Part shown: positions 1 through 9,015 of the stretch, piece after piece
How positions within the stretch are numbered: the stretch's first letter is position 1
How the letters are laid out: each line of letters opens with the position of its first letter
DNA from: Glycocaulis abyssi
GTDB lineage: Bacteria > Pseudomonadota > Alphaproteobacteria > Caulobacterales > Maricaulaceae
Assembly: GCF_041429775.1 (NCBI RefSeq)
Contig: NZ_CP163421.1
Coordinates: 2,319,001-2,383,000 of the forward strand
DNA length: 64,000 nucleotides
Direction of reading: 5' to 3'
Program-made: the position numbers and the translations under genes
Notes under the pieces: model-generated
What the model was told of the DNA's origin: nothing
The model's database searches: none
What the model saw: only the letters and a program-made list of their open reading frames with translations

Positions 1-325
1 GGTCCAGCCCGGCGCGCGTCAGCTCCATATTGATGAAGCCCCGGTCAAAGGGCGCATTGTGCGCCACCATCACCGCATCCCCGACAAAGGCGATGAAATC
101 CTGCGCCACCTCTTCAAAGCGCGGCTTGTCGCGCAGCATTTCGCGCGTATGCCCGGTAATGGCTGTTACTTCTGCCGGGATATCGCGGTCTGGATTGATG
201 AGGGCGTGAAACTCGCGCCCCGTCGGGATCATGTTGATCACCTCGACACAGCCCAGCTCGGTCACCCGGTCGCCCTCGAGCGGGTAGAGCCCGGTCGTCT
301 CTGTATCGAATATGATCTCTCTCAT
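1..325 (-). CDS. dnaQ: DNA polymerase III epsilon subunit (partial, 3' end outside window)
   Basis: Encodes the 3'-5' proofreading exonuclease subunit of the replicative polymerase. Only the first 108 residues lie in the window. The N-terminus shows the DnaQ/DEDD ExoI motif (FDTETTGL, residues 6-13) and the ExoII region (HNAPFDRGF, near residue 90). The ATG at 325-323 overlaps the coaE stop by 4 bases (ATGA), so it is the distal gene of the minus-strand run that leaves the origin. The neighbour order dnaQ-coaE-aroE-maf is the same as in Caulobacter. The C-terminal clamp-binding part is not visible. Confidence 0.93.
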   Translation of the reverse strand, partial: MREIIFDTETTGLYPLEGDRVTELGCVEVINMIPTGREFHALINPDRDIPAEVTAITGHTREMLRDKPRFEEVAQDFIAFVGDAVMVAHNAPFDRGFINMELTRAGLD

Positions 326-930
326 GGGCGCGGATTCTGACTGCTTTTGCGCAAGGCATCCAGAACGGCGCGCACCTGATGGCGCGCATCATCCACACCT
401 TTTGACGTGTCGATGATGAAATCCGCCCGTTGCCGCTTTTCGCCATCGGGCGTCTGGCGCGCGAGGATCATGTCCAGCTTTTCCGCGTGCATGCCGTCAC
501 GGGCGAGTACCCGCGTCCGCTGGATATCCTCTGGCGCAGAGACAACCACGATCACATCGACATGATCCTCCATGCCGGTCTCGAACAGGAGCGGAATATC
601 AAAAAGCACGCACCAGGCCCCATCCTTGCGCGCCTGCTCCAGGAAGCCCGCGCGCCGCGCCGCCACCAGCGGATGCACGATGGCTTCAAGACGGGCGAAG
701 TCCGCAGGGCTTTCTTTCAGATGGGCGCTAAGCGCCTCGCGATCCACGCGCCCGTCCCTGACCACATCAGGAAACATGGCGCCGACCGGCTTTACCGCCT
801 CGCCGCCCGGCGCATACATCGCCGCCACCGCCGCATCGGCGTCAAAGACCGGCACGCCCTGTTGTGCAAACAGGGCGGCGGTCGTGCTCTTGCCCATGCC
901 GATCGAGCCGGTGAGGCCAATCGCGATCAT
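322..930 (-). CDS. coaE: dephospho-CoA kinase
   Basis: Catalyses the last step of coenzyme A synthesis, ATP-dependent phosphorylation of the 3'-OH of dephospho-CoA, in the cytoplasm. The 202-residue length is typical. A P-loop lies at residues 8-16 (GSIGMGKST) and the substrate region FDADAAV follows near residue 29. The CoaE lid region holds RVLARDGM and the [18 protein letters not shown] block near the C-terminus. The gene is translationally coupled at both ends by 4-base overlaps, with aroE upstream and dnaQ downstream. Confidence 0.96.
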   Translation of the reverse strand: MIAIGLTGSIGMGKSTTAALFAQQGVPVFDADAAVAAMYAPGGEAVKPVGAMFPDVVRDGRVDREALSAHLKESPADFARLEAIVHPLVAARRAGFLEQARKDGAWCVLFDIPLLFETGMEDHVDVIVVVSAPEDIQRTRVLARDGMHAEKLDMILARQTPDGEKRQRADFIIDTSKGVDDARHQVRAVLDALRKSSQNPRP

Positions 931-1763
931 GGCCTGCCCTCCAGCGCCGCTTCCAGCATGGCCCTGACCGGCGTACGGGCAGGAACAGGCTTGCCAAAAA
1001 AGGCTTCAAAGGCCGGGCGGGCCTGTCCGATCAGCATGGAAAGCCCGCCTACCGTGCGTAGGGCCCGCGAGCGCGCCTGCTTCAAAAGCCCGGTTTCCAG
1101 CGGCACATAGACCATGTCGAACACCAGCGCGTCTGCGGGGAGAATATCCAGTGGCAGCGCCAGTGCGGGCTGGCCCTTCATGCCAAGGCTGGTGGCGTTG
1201 ATGACCAGACGCGCGCCCTCCAGCGCCCTTGGCGCCGCGTCCAGCCCGTGGATCTCCGCCGCGCAGCCCATCGAACGGGCAAGCTCTGCTGCCCTGTCAG
1301 GGCTGCGATTGACGATGCGCGCCGGCACACCAGCGGCCTTGAGCACGTAAAGCGCAGCGCGGGCAGCCCCGCCCGCGCCGATCAATACCGCCGGGCCGGT
1401 TTCCGCCTGCCAGCCGCCCTCGTCCAGCGTGGCCCTGATGCCGGTAATGTCGGTATTGTCGGCGTGAATCCTTGCCTTTTCAAACACCAGAACATTGGCG
1501 GCCCCCGCCGCGCGCGCCGCATCACTGGCGGTGTCGGCCAGCGCCAGCGCCGCCTCCTTGTGAGGGAGGGTCACGTTCACCCCGGCATATCCGGCCTCTC
1601 GCAGACGATGGATTGTGTCTGCAAAATCCTCCGGCGCGGCAGCGACGGGGCTGTACTCGCCCTCAATGCCGGCATCGTTCAGCCAGGCGGTCATCATGGC
1701 GGGCGAGAGCGAATGGCCGACCGGCCAGCCAATCACACCGGCCTTTCTGACCCCGCCCATCAC
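927..1763 (-). CDS. aroE: shikimate dehydrogenase
   Basis: NADPH-dependent reduction of 3-dehydroshikimate to shikimate in aromatic amino acid synthesis. The 278-residue protein has the shikimate-binding GHSLSP at 16-21, the catalytic lysine in NVTLPHK (K69), the partner aspartate in NTDITG, and the nucleotide-binding GAGGAARA loop. It overlaps maf and coaE by 4 bases on each side, so it is part of one minus-strand operon. AroE rather than a YdiB paralogue is favoured by the operon context. Confidence 0.95.
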   Translation of the reverse strand: MMGGVRKAGVIGWPVGHSLSPAMMTAWLNDAGIEGEYSPVAAAPEDFADTIHRLREAGYAGVNVTLPHKEAALALADTASDAARAAGAANVLVFEKARIHADNTDITGIRATLDEGGWQAETGPAVLIGAGGAARAALYVLKAAGVPARIVNRSPDRAAELARSMGCAAEIHGLDAAPRALEGARLVINATSLGMKGQPALALPLDILPADALVFDMVYVPLETGLLKQARSRALRTVGGLSMLIGQARPAFEAFFGKPVPARTPVRAMLEAALEGRP

Positions 1764-2347
1764 GCCTCCAGCGCGCCGTGCTGGCGCAGCGCATCCAGCA
1801 GAGGCAGGAGCGGCAGGCCCAGAACGGCAAAGAAATCACCCTCCACCCGGTCAAACAACTGCGCGCCCAGCCCTTCATAGGCATACCCGCCGACACCCGC
1901 AGTCAGAATGGACCCGGCATCGCGCATATAGCGGTCCAGAAAAGCATCAGAGAATGCGCGCACCTGCATCTCGCACCGGCTTTCATACTGCCAGACGATC
2001 TCGCCATCGCGTGCCAGCACCAGCCCGCCGACCAGCGCATGGGTCTGGCCGCGCAACATGATCAGACGCTTGCGCGCCTCGTCGGGATCACACGATTTGT
2101 CATAGGCGCGGCCCTCAAACTCCAGCACCTGATCGGCCCCGAGGACCAGCTTCCCAGGTTGGCGCGGTGATACGGCCAGCGCCTTTTGCCGGGCCAGCTC
2201 CAGCGCCAGCTCGGCAGGACTGCCTGAGAATTTTGCCTTGACCGCGCCCTCATCAATATCGGCCGGATCGATGGTGAAAGGCACGCCGGCCTTTTCCAGA
2301 ATGGCCCGCCGCGAGGCCGAGCCAGACGCCAGCACCAGCGCGGTCAT
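1760..2347 (-). CDS. maf: Maf-family nucleotide pyrophosphatase
   Basis: Maf proteins hydrolyse non-canonical or m7G-type nucleoside triphosphates to monophosphates (house-cleaning). The 195-residue protein begins with the Maf signature (LASGSASRRAILEKAG, residues 6-21) and has the catalytic region LGADQVLEFEGRAYDK in the middle. Which subfamily (YhdE, YceF) it belongs to cannot be decided by eye. It overlaps the DUF299 gene by 4 bases (2344-2347), which places it in the operon that starts at the origin region. Confidence 0.93.
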   Translation of the reverse strand: MTALVLASGSASRRAILEKAGVPFTIDPADIDEGAVKAKFSGSPAELALELARQKALAVSPRQPGKLVLGADQVLEFEGRAYDKSCDPDEARKRLIMLRGQTHALVGGLVLARDGEIVWQYESRCEMQVRAFSDAFLDRYMRDAGSILTAGVGGYAYEGLGAQLFDRVEGDFFAVLGLPLLPLLDALRQHGALEA

Positions 2348-3201
2348 GGTTTGCCCCCCGACATCTTGCCGCGATGCTCAGTCAGGAGGTTGATGATCTT
2401 GGCCGCCGTTTCCTCGATGGAGCGCCGCGTCACATCTATGGAGGGCACGTTATGGCGCGCAAACAGCCGCTTGGCGTAGATCAGCTCATCCTTAACGGAG
2501 TCTTCGTCGATATAGTCCGTCGAGCGGTCCTCATTGAGGTTCAAAAGCCTGTTGCGGCGGATCTGGATGATGCGCTCCGGCGTGGCATAAAGCCCGACAA
2601 TGGCGGGCTTTTTCAGCGAGAACAGATTGTCGGGAAGCGGTGTGCCCGGCACCAGGGGTATGTTGGCGGCACGCACGCCGCGATTGCCCAGATAAATCGA
2701 GGTCGGTGTTTTCGAGGTCCGGCTGATCCCCAGCAAGATCACATCGGCGCTGGCCAGATCATCGCCCTGCCCGTCATCATGGGCCATGCAGTAATTCATT
2801 GCCTCGATACGCCGGTAGTAGTCCGCATCCAGCGTACGCTGGGCACCGGCACGCCCGGTCATCGGCGCACCGAGATAAGCCGACAGCGTGGTCTCGATAG
2901 GATCGAGCAGGGCAATGGCCGGGATGGACAACTCCGCGCAGCGCGTCTCCAGAGCCTCACGCAAGTCCGGATTGACGACCGTGTACATGACCACGCCGGG
3001 AAAGGCTTCCACATGCTCCAGCGCGCGTGCCATCTGGCGCGGAGAGCGGACCAGAGCAAACAGATGCTCGATCGGCTGGCCGCGTTCAAACTGCGCCGCC
3101 GAGGCCCGCATCGCGCTCATCAGCGTCTCGCCGGTGGAGTCAGAGATCATATGGACATGGAAATAGGTCTTCATGTCCGGCGCACGTTGGGAAGTGGGCA
3201 T
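2344..3201 (-). CDS. DUF299 kinase/pyrophosphorylase (PEP synthase regulatory family)
   Basis: Member of the PPDK/PEP-synthetase regulatory family, which phosphorylates and dephosphorylates its target using ADP and Pi. The motif HMISDSTGETL is at the N-terminus and the P-loop-like GISRTSKTPTSIYLGNRG lies mid-protein. I chose the ATG at 3201 because AAGGA lies 4 bases upstream. The ATG at 3174, just before the conserved KTYFHVHMIS, is the alternative and has no clear ribosome site. The frame also stays open upstream to 3294. This is the homologue of RP001, the gene that flanks the replication origin opposite hemE in Caulobacter and Rickettsia. Confidence 0.9.
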   Translation of the reverse strand: MPTSQRAPDMKTYFHVHMISDSTGETLMSAMRASAAQFERGQPIEHLFALVRSPRQMARALEHVEAFPGVVMYTVVNPDLREALETRCAELSIPAIALLDPIETTLSAYLGAPMTGRAGAQRTLDADYYRRIEAMNYCMAHDDGQGDDLASADVILLGISRTSKTPTSIYLGNRGVRAANIPLVPGTPLPDNLFSLKKPAIVGLYATPERIIQIRRNRLLNLNEDRSTDYIDEDSVKDELIYAKRLFARHNVPSIDVTRRSIEETAAKIINLLTEHRGKMSGGKP

Positions 3202-3481
3202 GGCATCCTTCAAGGGCGGCATATCTGTCTGCTCACTGAGCGTCGTTTCCAGCGATAGCCCGTTCCGCCCGGCCTGTGAACAAGCTGTCGGCAAACTGCG
3301 CGCATTGTCCCCGCTGACCGGCCTGCCCGGCCCTTTCCGGCATCAGAGCCAATTCCAACCCACACACCCTCCCCGCTTCTCCACCAGCGGGCAAATTTGC
3401 GCCGCCGCGAACATGTCTTGATGTTGAACACGCTGGAAATCGGGGCCTGCACCGGCAGGTTTATACCCGCCGCAAGAAAAT

Positions 3482-3496
3482 TTAATCCTTTGTTAA
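3482..3496. promoter_or_regulatory. CtrA box (TTAA-N7-TTAA) in origin region
   Basis: Perfect TTAA-TCCTTTG-TTAA. A second copy with one changed base (TAAA-N7-TTAA) sits at 3503-3517. In Caulobacter, CtrA binding at such sites in the origin blocks initiation in swarmer cells. Chance occurrence of the full motif in DNA this GC-rich is low. Confidence 0.8.
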
Positions 3497-3561
3497 ACAA
3501 TGTAAATTTTGGGTTAATAGCGAAATTCACACACCTGGGCAAAGACTGACGTGCGGCCAAT

Positions 3562-3570
3562 TTTCCCACA
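3562..3570 (+). promoter_or_regulatory. DnaA-box-like 9-mer
   Basis: TTTCCCACA differs from TTWTNCACA at one position. A second one-mismatch copy, TTTTCCACG, is at 3610-3618, and TTGTTCACA is at 3283-3275 on the minus strand. Weak individually; the cluster within a CtrA-box region supports an origin. Confidence 0.5.
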
Positions 3571-3735
3571 GGGTGTGAAATGTGCGGACAACGCGCTAGT
3601 GAGACCGGGTTTTCCACGATACGGACAGACCTACGACTCATCTCCTTCCATTTTCTTTTTTTTATTGGATAGAAAGGAAGGGCGGGAAAGCCGCCGGTGA
3701 GCAGGCTGGGCGTCCAGACAAAGGAATAGCGATAA

Positions 3736-4761
3736 ATGGCCGAACGCGCGCTTTTGAAGGTTCTGGGTGGAGAAGCCCTCAAAACCCCGCCCGTATGGCT
3801 GATGCGCCAGGCCGGGCGTTATCTGCCCGAATATCGCGCGGTGCGTGCCCAGCAGCCTGATTTCATCGCCTTCTGCCTGAACCCGCAAGCTGCCGCCGAA
3901 GTGACCCTGCAACCGATCCGGCGCTACGGGTTTGATGCCTCCATCGTCTTTGCCGACATATTGCTCATCCCCAACGCCATGGGCCAGAAGGTGTGGTTTG
4001 AGAAGGGCGAGGGGCCAAGGCTGGCCGCGATGAGCCTTGAAGCGCTGGCCGGTTTATCGCCTGAGGGTGCCGCCACACGCCTTTCTGCGGTCTGTGAGAC
4101 GCTGAAACTGGTGCGCGCCGGCCTGCCAGACAGCTGCACGCTGATCGGCTTTGCCGGCGCGCCCTGGACGGTGGCGACCTATATGATCGAAGGCGGTGGA
4201 TCGAAAGACCGCTGGAAGGCCCGCACCGCCGCCTGGAGCGAGCCTGAGAAGATGGACCGGCTCTTGGCCAATCTGACGGATGCCACGGCTGATTACCTGA
4301 TTGCGCAGGCCGAAGCCGGGGCGGATGTTCTCAAACTCTTTGAAAGCTGGGCTGAAGGCTTGCCCGCGCCCTTGTTCAACCGCGTCGTCATCGCGCCCAC
4401 GCGGCGCATTGTCGAGCGCGTGCGTGCAGCGGGCATCACCGCCCCCATTATCGGTTTTCCCAAAGGGGCCGGGCCGCACTATGTGCGCTATGCGGCAGAG
4501 ACCGGGATCGATGCTATCGCCACCGATCATGGCCTCGATACCGACTGGGCGGCGGCCAATCTGCCCCGTTCCATGCCTGTTCAGGGACAGCTCGATCCGG
4601 CTGTTCTGAAAGCGGGGGGTGAGGCGCTGAAAGCAGAGGTCAGCCGCTTGCTCGACGCATGGGGGGGACGGCCCTATGTCTTCAATCTCGGCCACGGGAT
4701 CAATCCCGATGTGCCGCCAGACCATGTGAGCGAGCTGCTGGCCCATATTCGCGGGGGCTAG
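3736..4761 (+). CDS. hemE: uroporphyrinogen decarboxylase
   Basis: Converts uroporphyrinogen III to coproporphyrinogen III in haem synthesis (cytoplasm). The 341-residue length is normal. The N-terminal signature PVWLMRQAGRYLPEYR carries the substrate-binding arginines. The catalytic Asp region is FADILLIPNAMG, and GAPWTVATYMIEGGGSKD is also present. The ATG follows AAGGA about ten bases upstream. It is the first plus-strand gene after the origin and starts the hemE-hemH-hemJ run. In Caulobacter the hemE promoter lies inside the origin, so transcription and initiation may interact here too (inference). Confidence 0.97.
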   Translation: MAERALLKVLGGEALKTPPVWLMRQAGRYLPEYRAVRAQQPDFIAFCLNPQAAAEVTLQPIRRYGFDASIVFADILLIPNAMGQKVWFEKGEGPRLAAMSLEALAGLSPEGAATRLSAVCETLKLVRAGLPDSCTLIGFAGAPWTVATYMIEGGGSKDRWKARTAAWSEPEKMDRLLANLTDATADYLIAQAEAGADVLKLFESWAEGLPAPLFNRVVIAPTRRIVERVRAAGITAPIIGFPKGAGPHYVRYAAETGIDAIATDHGLDTDWAAANLPRSMPVQGQLDPAVLKAGGEALKAEVSRLLDAWGGRPYVFNLGHGINPDVPPDHVSELLAHIRGG

Positions 4762-4793
4762 CACGCGCCACACCCCAAGCCGGAGCAAAGCCC

Positions 4794-5855
4794 ATGAGCC
4801 GCAAAATCGCTGTTGTCCTGTTCAATCTGGGCGGGCCGGACGGTCAGGAAAGCGTGAAGCCCTTCCTGCGCAACCTCTTCAATGATCCGGCGATCATTTA
4901 CGCGCCCTGGCCCATCCGGCCCATGCTGGCCTGGCTGATATCCACCACGCGCGGGCCGAAAGCGGCCAGGGAATACGCCAAGATGGGCGGCGGTTCGCCC
5001 ATCGTGCCGGAAACCGAAAAACAGGCCGCCGCTCTCACATCCGCGCTTCAGGCAGCTCTGCCGGGTGACGAGATCCGCTGCTTTCTGGCCATGCGCTACT
5101 GGCACCCCTTTACCCATGAGGCTGTTGAGGCTGTGAAGGCCTGGGGGGCAGATGACGTCGTCCTGCTCCCGCTCTACCCGCAATTTTCAACCACGACGAC
5201 GGCGAGCTCGCTCAAAGCCTGGTCCGATGCGGGCGGGATGGAAGCCCGCACGATATGCTGTTTCCCGCGCGAGACCGATTTCATCGCCGCGCATTCAGAC
5301 CTGATCCGCAAGGCATGGGAAGAGGCCGGACGGCCAGCGGATGCGCGCGTCCTGCACTCGGCCCATGGCCTGCCGGAGATCACTATTGAGCGCGGTGATC
5401 CGTATCAATGGCAGGTGGAGGAGACGGTAAAGGCCGTCACCGCCCTGCTGCCGGAACTGGGCGATCACATCACCTGCTTCCAGTCGAAGGTCGGCCCGCT
5501 CAAATGGATCGGCCCGTCAACCGAAGACATGGTGGAAGAAGCTGCCAGAGACGGAAAACACATCATCCTCTCGCCCATCGCCTTCGTGTCCGAACACATC
5601 GAAACGCTGGTTGAGCTGGACGAGGAGTATGCCGAGCTCGCCCATGAAAAGGGCGCGGCGGGCTATACCCGCGTACCGGCGCTGGGCGTGACGGAGGGCT
5701 TTGTCAGGGCGCTGTCCGGCCTTGTGGTATCGGCGCTTGATGGCCCGGCCGGACTGAAACCGCCCTCGGGGGTGCCCATATGCCCGGCTGAATTTGGCCG
5801 CTGCCCCTGCCGCGAAGCGGGTTATAACGCAGAAGCAAGCAAGGACGCTGCCTGA
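4794..5855 (+). CDS. hemH: ferrochelatase
   Basis: Inserts Fe2+ into protoporphyrin IX, the last step of haem synthesis. The 353-residue frame from ATG 4794 has GGAG about nine bases upstream. The frame is open upstream to 4659 but overlaps hemE, so the longer start is unlikely. The metal-site histidine is in SAHGLPEITIERGDPY and the conserved glutamate in FVSEHIETLVELD. The C-terminus carries a cysteine cluster (CPAEFGRCPC, near residue 325), compatible with the [2Fe-2S] centre known in the Caulobacter enzyme. The stop overlaps the hemJ start (TGATG). Confidence 0.96.
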   Translation: MSRKIAVVLFNLGGPDGQESVKPFLRNLFNDPAIIYAPWPIRPMLAWLISTTRGPKAAREYAKMGGGSPIVPETEKQAAALTSALQAALPGDEIRCFLAMRYWHPFTHEAVEAVKAWGADDVVLLPLYPQFSTTTTASSLKAWSDAGGMEARTICCFPRETDFIAAHSDLIRKAWEEAGRPADARVLHSAHGLPEITIERGDPYQWQVEETVKAVTALLPELGDHITCFQSKVGPLKWIGPSTEDMVEEAARDGKHIILSPIAFVSEHIETLVELDEEYAELAHEKGAAGYTRVPALGVTEGFVRALSGLVVSALDGPAGLKPPSGVPICPAEFGRCPCREAGYNAEASKDAA

Positions 5856-6301
5856 TGGATTTCCTCCTGCCCTTCTACGATGTGTTCAAGGCTCTACACA
5901 TCGTGTCCGTGATCTTCTGGATGGCCGGCATGCTCTACCTGCCGCGCCTGTTTGTGTATCACCACACAGCCATCGCGGGCGGGGAGCTGGAGACAGCGCT
6001 TCTGACGCAGGAAAAGAACCTGAACCGTATCATCATGGGCCCGGCTCTGATCGCGGTCTGGGTCTTTGCCATTCTGATGATTGCGGCGAACCCGGCGCTG
6101 TTCAGCCAAGGCTGGTTTCACGCCAAGCTGGCACTGGTGATCGCGCTGTCTGGCGTTCATGGCTTCTATGCGGCCAGCGCAAAGCGCTTTGCAAAGGGCG
6201 AGCGCCCGCGCAGCGAGAAATTCTGGCGCATCATGAACGAAGTGCCCGCGATTGCGGCAATCGCTATTGTCTTGCTGGCGATACTGAAGCCTTTCGCTTG
6301 A
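5855..6301 (+). CDS. hemJ: protoporphyrinogen oxidase HemJ
   Basis: Membrane haem protein that oxidises protoporphyrinogen IX, replacing HemG/HemY in most alphaproteobacteria. It has 148 residues and about four hydrophobic helices. The first helix contains the conserved histidine (ALHIVSVIFWMAGMLYLPRL) with HH in FVYHHTA just after. The start overlaps the hemH stop by one base. The location between hemH and rho matches Caulobacter-type gene order. Confidence 0.92.
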   Translation: MDFLLPFYDVFKALHIVSVIFWMAGMLYLPRLFVYHHTAIAGGELETALLTQEKNLNRIIMGPALIAVWVFAILMIAANPALFSQGWFHAKLALVIALSGVHGFYAASAKRFAKGERPRSEKFWRIMNEVPAIAAIAIVLLAILKPFA

Positions 6302-6576
6302 CGCCAGGCGGCCCTTGTGTCACGCCTAGCTCATAACCGCCCGCTTGCGGACGGCTTCCCCCCTTAAACGTGCAATCGGTGGCGCTTCGCCTCGCGATCC
6401 GTCACGCTCTCGAAACACAGCATTGCCCGCACATGGTCCTTCGGGGCCGCACTCGCGGGGCCGGAACCAGCAGCGTGTGCCGGGCATTAGCCGCAAAGCG
6501 CATGACTGCCCCGCGCAATGGCCGGTCCCGGTCAGACATTTCACCTTCCCGCCCGCCTTTTTAAAAAGACCTCCCC

Positions 6577-7905
6577 ATGACCGATCAGAACGACACGCCC
6601 GAAACCGATCTCGACGAGATTGTGACGCCGACCCCTGACGGGCGGCGCATGTCCTTGCAGGAGCTGAAGGAGAAATCTCCGGCAGACCTTCTCCAGCTGG
6701 CCGAAAGCCTCGATATCGAGAACGCGGCCTCGCTGCGCAAGCAGGGCATGATGTTCGCGATCCTGAAAGCGCTCGCCGAAGAGGGCGTCGAGATCCATGG
6801 CGGCGGAACGCTGGAAGTGCTGCAGGACGGGTTTGGCTTCCTGCGCTCGCCGGAAGCCAATTATCTTGCCGGTCCGGATGATATCTATGTCTCGCCGACC
6901 CAGATCCGCAAATTCGGCCTGCGCAATGGCGATACGGTGGACGGCGAGATTCGCGCCCCGCGCGATGGCGAGCGCTATTTTGCGCTTCTCAAGGTCAACG
7001 CGATCAATTTCCAGCTGGCCGACCAGGCCAAGCACAAGGTCCATTTCGACAATCTGACCCCGCTCTATCCTGAGAGCCGGTTCATCATGGAAAACCCGGA
7101 CCCGACCCGCAAGGACCGCACCGGGCGCGTGATCGACATCGTCGCCCCGCTCGGCAAGGGCCAGCGCGCACTGATCGTTGCCCCGCCGCGTACCGGTAAA
7201 ACCATGGTGCTGCAGAATATCGCGCACGCCATCGAGACCAATCACCCCGAATGCTACCTCATGGTGCTGCTCATAGACGAGCGCCCGGAGGAAGTGACCG
7301 ACATGCAGCGCACGGTGAAGGGCGAGGTTATTGCCTCGACCTTTGACGAGCCGGCCACGCGCCACGTCCAGGTCGCCGAAATGGTGATCGAGAAGGCCAA
7401 ACGCCTCGTCGAGCATGGCCGCGATGTGGTGATCCTGCTGGATTCCATCACGCGCCTGGGCCGCGCCTACAACACGGTCGTCCCCAGCTCCGGCAAGGTG
7501 CTGACCGGCGGTGTGGACGCCAACGCGCTGCAGCGCCCCAAGCGCTTCTTCGGTGCCGCCCGCAATATCGAGGAAGGCGGCTCGCTGACCATTATCGCCA
7601 CCGCCCTGATCGATACCGGCAGCCGCATGGACGAGGTGATCTTCGAGGAATTCAAGGGCACGGGTAACTCGGAAATCGTGCTCGACCGCAAGGTCGCCGA
7701 CAAGCGCGTCTTCCCGGCCATCGACATCCTCAAGTCCGGCACCCGCAAAGAGGAGCTGCTGGTCGACAAGAAGAATCTGGCCAAGACCTATGTGCTGCGC
7801 CGCATCCTTAACCCGATGGGTCCGCAGGACGCGATCGACTTCCTGCTCGGCAAGCTCAAAGAGACCAAGAGCAATGACGAGTTCTTCGACTCGATGAATA
7901 CGTAA
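6577..7905 (+). CDS. rho: transcription termination factor Rho
   Basis: Hexameric RNA helicase that terminates transcription. The 442-residue protein has a Rho-N helical segment ([21 protein letters not shown], about 28-48), an RNA-binding cold-shock fold ([16 protein letters not shown]) and the RecA-like ATPase with Walker A APPRTGKT near residue 201. Walker B is [12 protein letters not shown], and [11 protein letters not shown] is also present. A 275-base spacer separates it from hemJ, long enough for a leader; I see no clear attenuator in it. Confidence 0.97.
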   Translation: MTDQNDTPETDLDEIVTPTPDGRRMSLQELKEKSPADLLQLAESLDIENAASLRKQGMMFAILKALAEEGVEIHGGGTLEVLQDGFGFLRSPEANYLAGPDDIYVSPTQIRKFGLRNGDTVDGEIRAPRDGERYFALLKVNAINFQLADQAKHKVHFDNLTPLYPESRFIMENPDPTRKDRTGRVIDIVAPLGKGQRALIVAPPRTGKTMVLQNIAHAIETNHPECYLMVLLIDERPEEVTDMQRTVKGEVIASTFDEPATRHVQVAEMVIEKAKRLVEHGRDVVILLDSITRLGRAYNTVVPSSGKVLTGGVDANALQRPKRFFGAARNIEEGGSLTIIATALIDTGSRMDEVIFEEFKGTGNSEIVLDRKVADKRVFPAIDILKSGTRKEELLVDKKNLAKTYVLRRILNPMGPQDAIDFLLGKLKETKSNDEFFDSMNT

Positions 7906-7919
7906 GGTTCGCCGTCTGC

Positions 7920-8126
7920 TTATTGGGTGTGGCAGTCCGGCGAGCAGAAGAAGCAACCATCGGCTTTGGAGTATCCCCGGCGTTTCGCTTCGTCTACGGC
8001 TCCTTTGCAGGACGCAAACTCGCCCAGATCTTCGCGGTTGGTTACGTTGGGGAGATATGAGCAAGTTTCGGCGTGCACCTCGTGGTCGCCGTTGCTTTGG
8101 GCGTTCTTGTTTACATAGTAGCGCAT
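7920..8126 (-). CDS. small Cys/His-rich conserved hypothetical protein
   Basis: A 68-residue protein beginning MRYYVNKNAQSNGDHEVH. It has four cysteines (ETCSYLP, ASCKGA, DGCFFCSPDC; five counting the last) and a C-terminal CHTQ, so metal binding is plausible. The C-x2-C-x3-CH end suggests a knuckle, but no fold is recognised. AAGGA lies about nine bases before the ATG, supporting a real gene. It is convergent with rho. A 13-bp inverted repeat (8142-8181) lies just upstream of the ribosome site. I recall similar short proteins in unrelated bacteria, but the function is unknown. Confidence 0.75.
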   Translation of the reverse strand: MRYYVNKNAQSNGDHEVHAETCSYLPNVTNREDLGEFASCKGAVDEAKRRGYSKADGCFFCSPDCHTQ

Positions 8127-8141
8127 AGCGCAGTTCCTTTC

Positions 8142-8181
8142 GAATCAGAGGTTGTAATGGACTCGACTCAACCTCTGATTC
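8142..8181. repeat. 13-bp perfect inverted repeat upstream of small Cys/His gene
   Basis: GAATCAGAGGTTG at 8142-8154 is the exact reverse complement of 8169-8181, with a 14-base spacer. It sits 16-55 bases upstream of the ATG at 8126, so in the transcript it is a 5'-UTR hairpin, or in DNA an operator. It has no T-run and is not a typical terminator. Confidence 0.8.
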
Positions 8182-8275
8182 CAGCGGGCCTGTAAAGAGG
8201 CGTGCATGACTTACCGGTTGGGATCTAAAGATTCCAATGACTTGAACTGCATGAATCTTGTTCGGAGAAGAGCTA

Positions 8276-8905
8276 ATGAGCCACGACGCAAACCTGATCC
8301 TGTTCCACGCCCCCATGACCCGTTCCATCCGCGCCCGCTGGGCGATGGAGGAGATGGGGCTGGATTACCGGCTCGAGCGCGTTGCCTTCGACCGCGGCAA
8401 TGTCGGCGGGGAGGAGTACCGCAAAATCCATCCCTTGCAGAAGATCCCGGCGCTCAAAGACGGCGATACGGTGATACTGGAATCGGTCGCGATCCTGGAA
8501 TACCTGATCAATCGCTATGGGCCGACGCCCTTGCGTGTGGACCCGTCAGAGGCCGATTACCCGCGCTATATCGAGTGGCTGCATTATGCCGAAGGCTCGC
8601 TGGGCATGCCGGTGAACCTGCTTCTGGCCCACACCACCCTCCTGCCCGAAGCCCAGCGCAATGAGGGCATCGCCCGCTGGGCAAAAAAGGAAGTGGAGAA
8701 GCATCTGGATCTGATCGGCACGCGGGGCCTGGAGGGCCGGGACTGGCTGGCTGCAGACCGGTTTACCGCTGCCGACATCTCGCTGGGTTATTTGCTCTAT
8801 CTTCTGAAAATCATCCGCCAGCTGAAAGACGCGCCCGCGCCTGTCCTGGCCTATTGGGAGCGCCTCACCGCGATGGAAAGCTGGCAAAAGGCCAGCGCGG
8901 AGTAG
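8276..8905 (+). CDS. glutathione S-transferase family protein
   Basis: A cytosolic GST-fold protein of 209 residues. The N-terminal thioredoxin-like domain (residues 1-80) has LILFHAPMTRSIRARWAMEEMG with the active-site region near residues 11-14. The cis-Pro/ESxAI element appears as QKIPALKDG...ILESVAILEYL. An all-helical C-terminal domain contains the N-capping motif FTAADISLGYLL. The ATG at 8276 is preceded by GGAGAAGAG. The substrate cannot be inferred. It is convergent with the hydrolase that follows. Confidence 0.88.
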   Translation: MSHDANLILFHAPMTRSIRARWAMEEMGLDYRLERVAFDRGNVGGEEYRKIHPLQKIPALKDGDTVILESVAILEYLINRYGPTPLRVDPSEADYPRYIEWLHYAEGSLGMPVNLLLAHTTLLPEAQRNEGIARWAKKEVEKHLDLIGTRGLEGRDWLAADRFTAADISLGYLLYLLKIIRQLKDAPAPVLAYWERLTAMESWQKASAE

Positions 8906-8916
8906 GAAGCTTCTGC

Positions 8917-9009
8917 GTGAAACCCCGGAAGCCCGGAGGGCTATCCGGGGCCTTGGGCCGGTTCGGCGATGAGGTCCCGGCTCTGCGCTGCGCTCGGCCG
9001 GGGTTTCAC
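8917..9009. repeat. inverted repeat between convergent genes (possible bidirectional terminator)
   Basis: GTGAAACCCCGG (8917-8928) is the exact reverse complement of 8998-9009. In between are shorter GC-rich self-complementary blocks (CCCGGA...TCCGGGG). It fills the gap between the convergent GST and hydrolase genes. No U-run is present, so a terminator role is uncertain. Confidence 0.5.
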
Positions 9010-9015
9010 CTGTCC

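Larger units (their letters stand above)
3202..3735. other. putative chromosomal replication origin (oriC)
   Basis: Intergenic region between the divergent DUF299 gene and hemE, the position of the Caulobacter origin. Seen directly: an AT-rich block at about 3476-3530 in otherwise GC-rich DNA, a perfect TTAA-N7-TTAA CtrA box at 3482-3496, a near copy at 3503-3517, and DnaA-box-like 9-mers one mismatch from TTWTNCACA at 3562-3570, 3610-3618 and, on the minus strand, 3275-3283. A second AT-rich stretch lies at 3648-3675. parS sites and parAB lie 7-12 kb away. Promoters for both flanking genes should also be here. Confidence 0.82.

Noticed and set aside
6541-8328. 595-codon minus-strand open frame across rho
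   Set aside because: It mirrors the codon structure of rho, has no recognisable domain, and is a typical antisense frame in GC-rich DNA.
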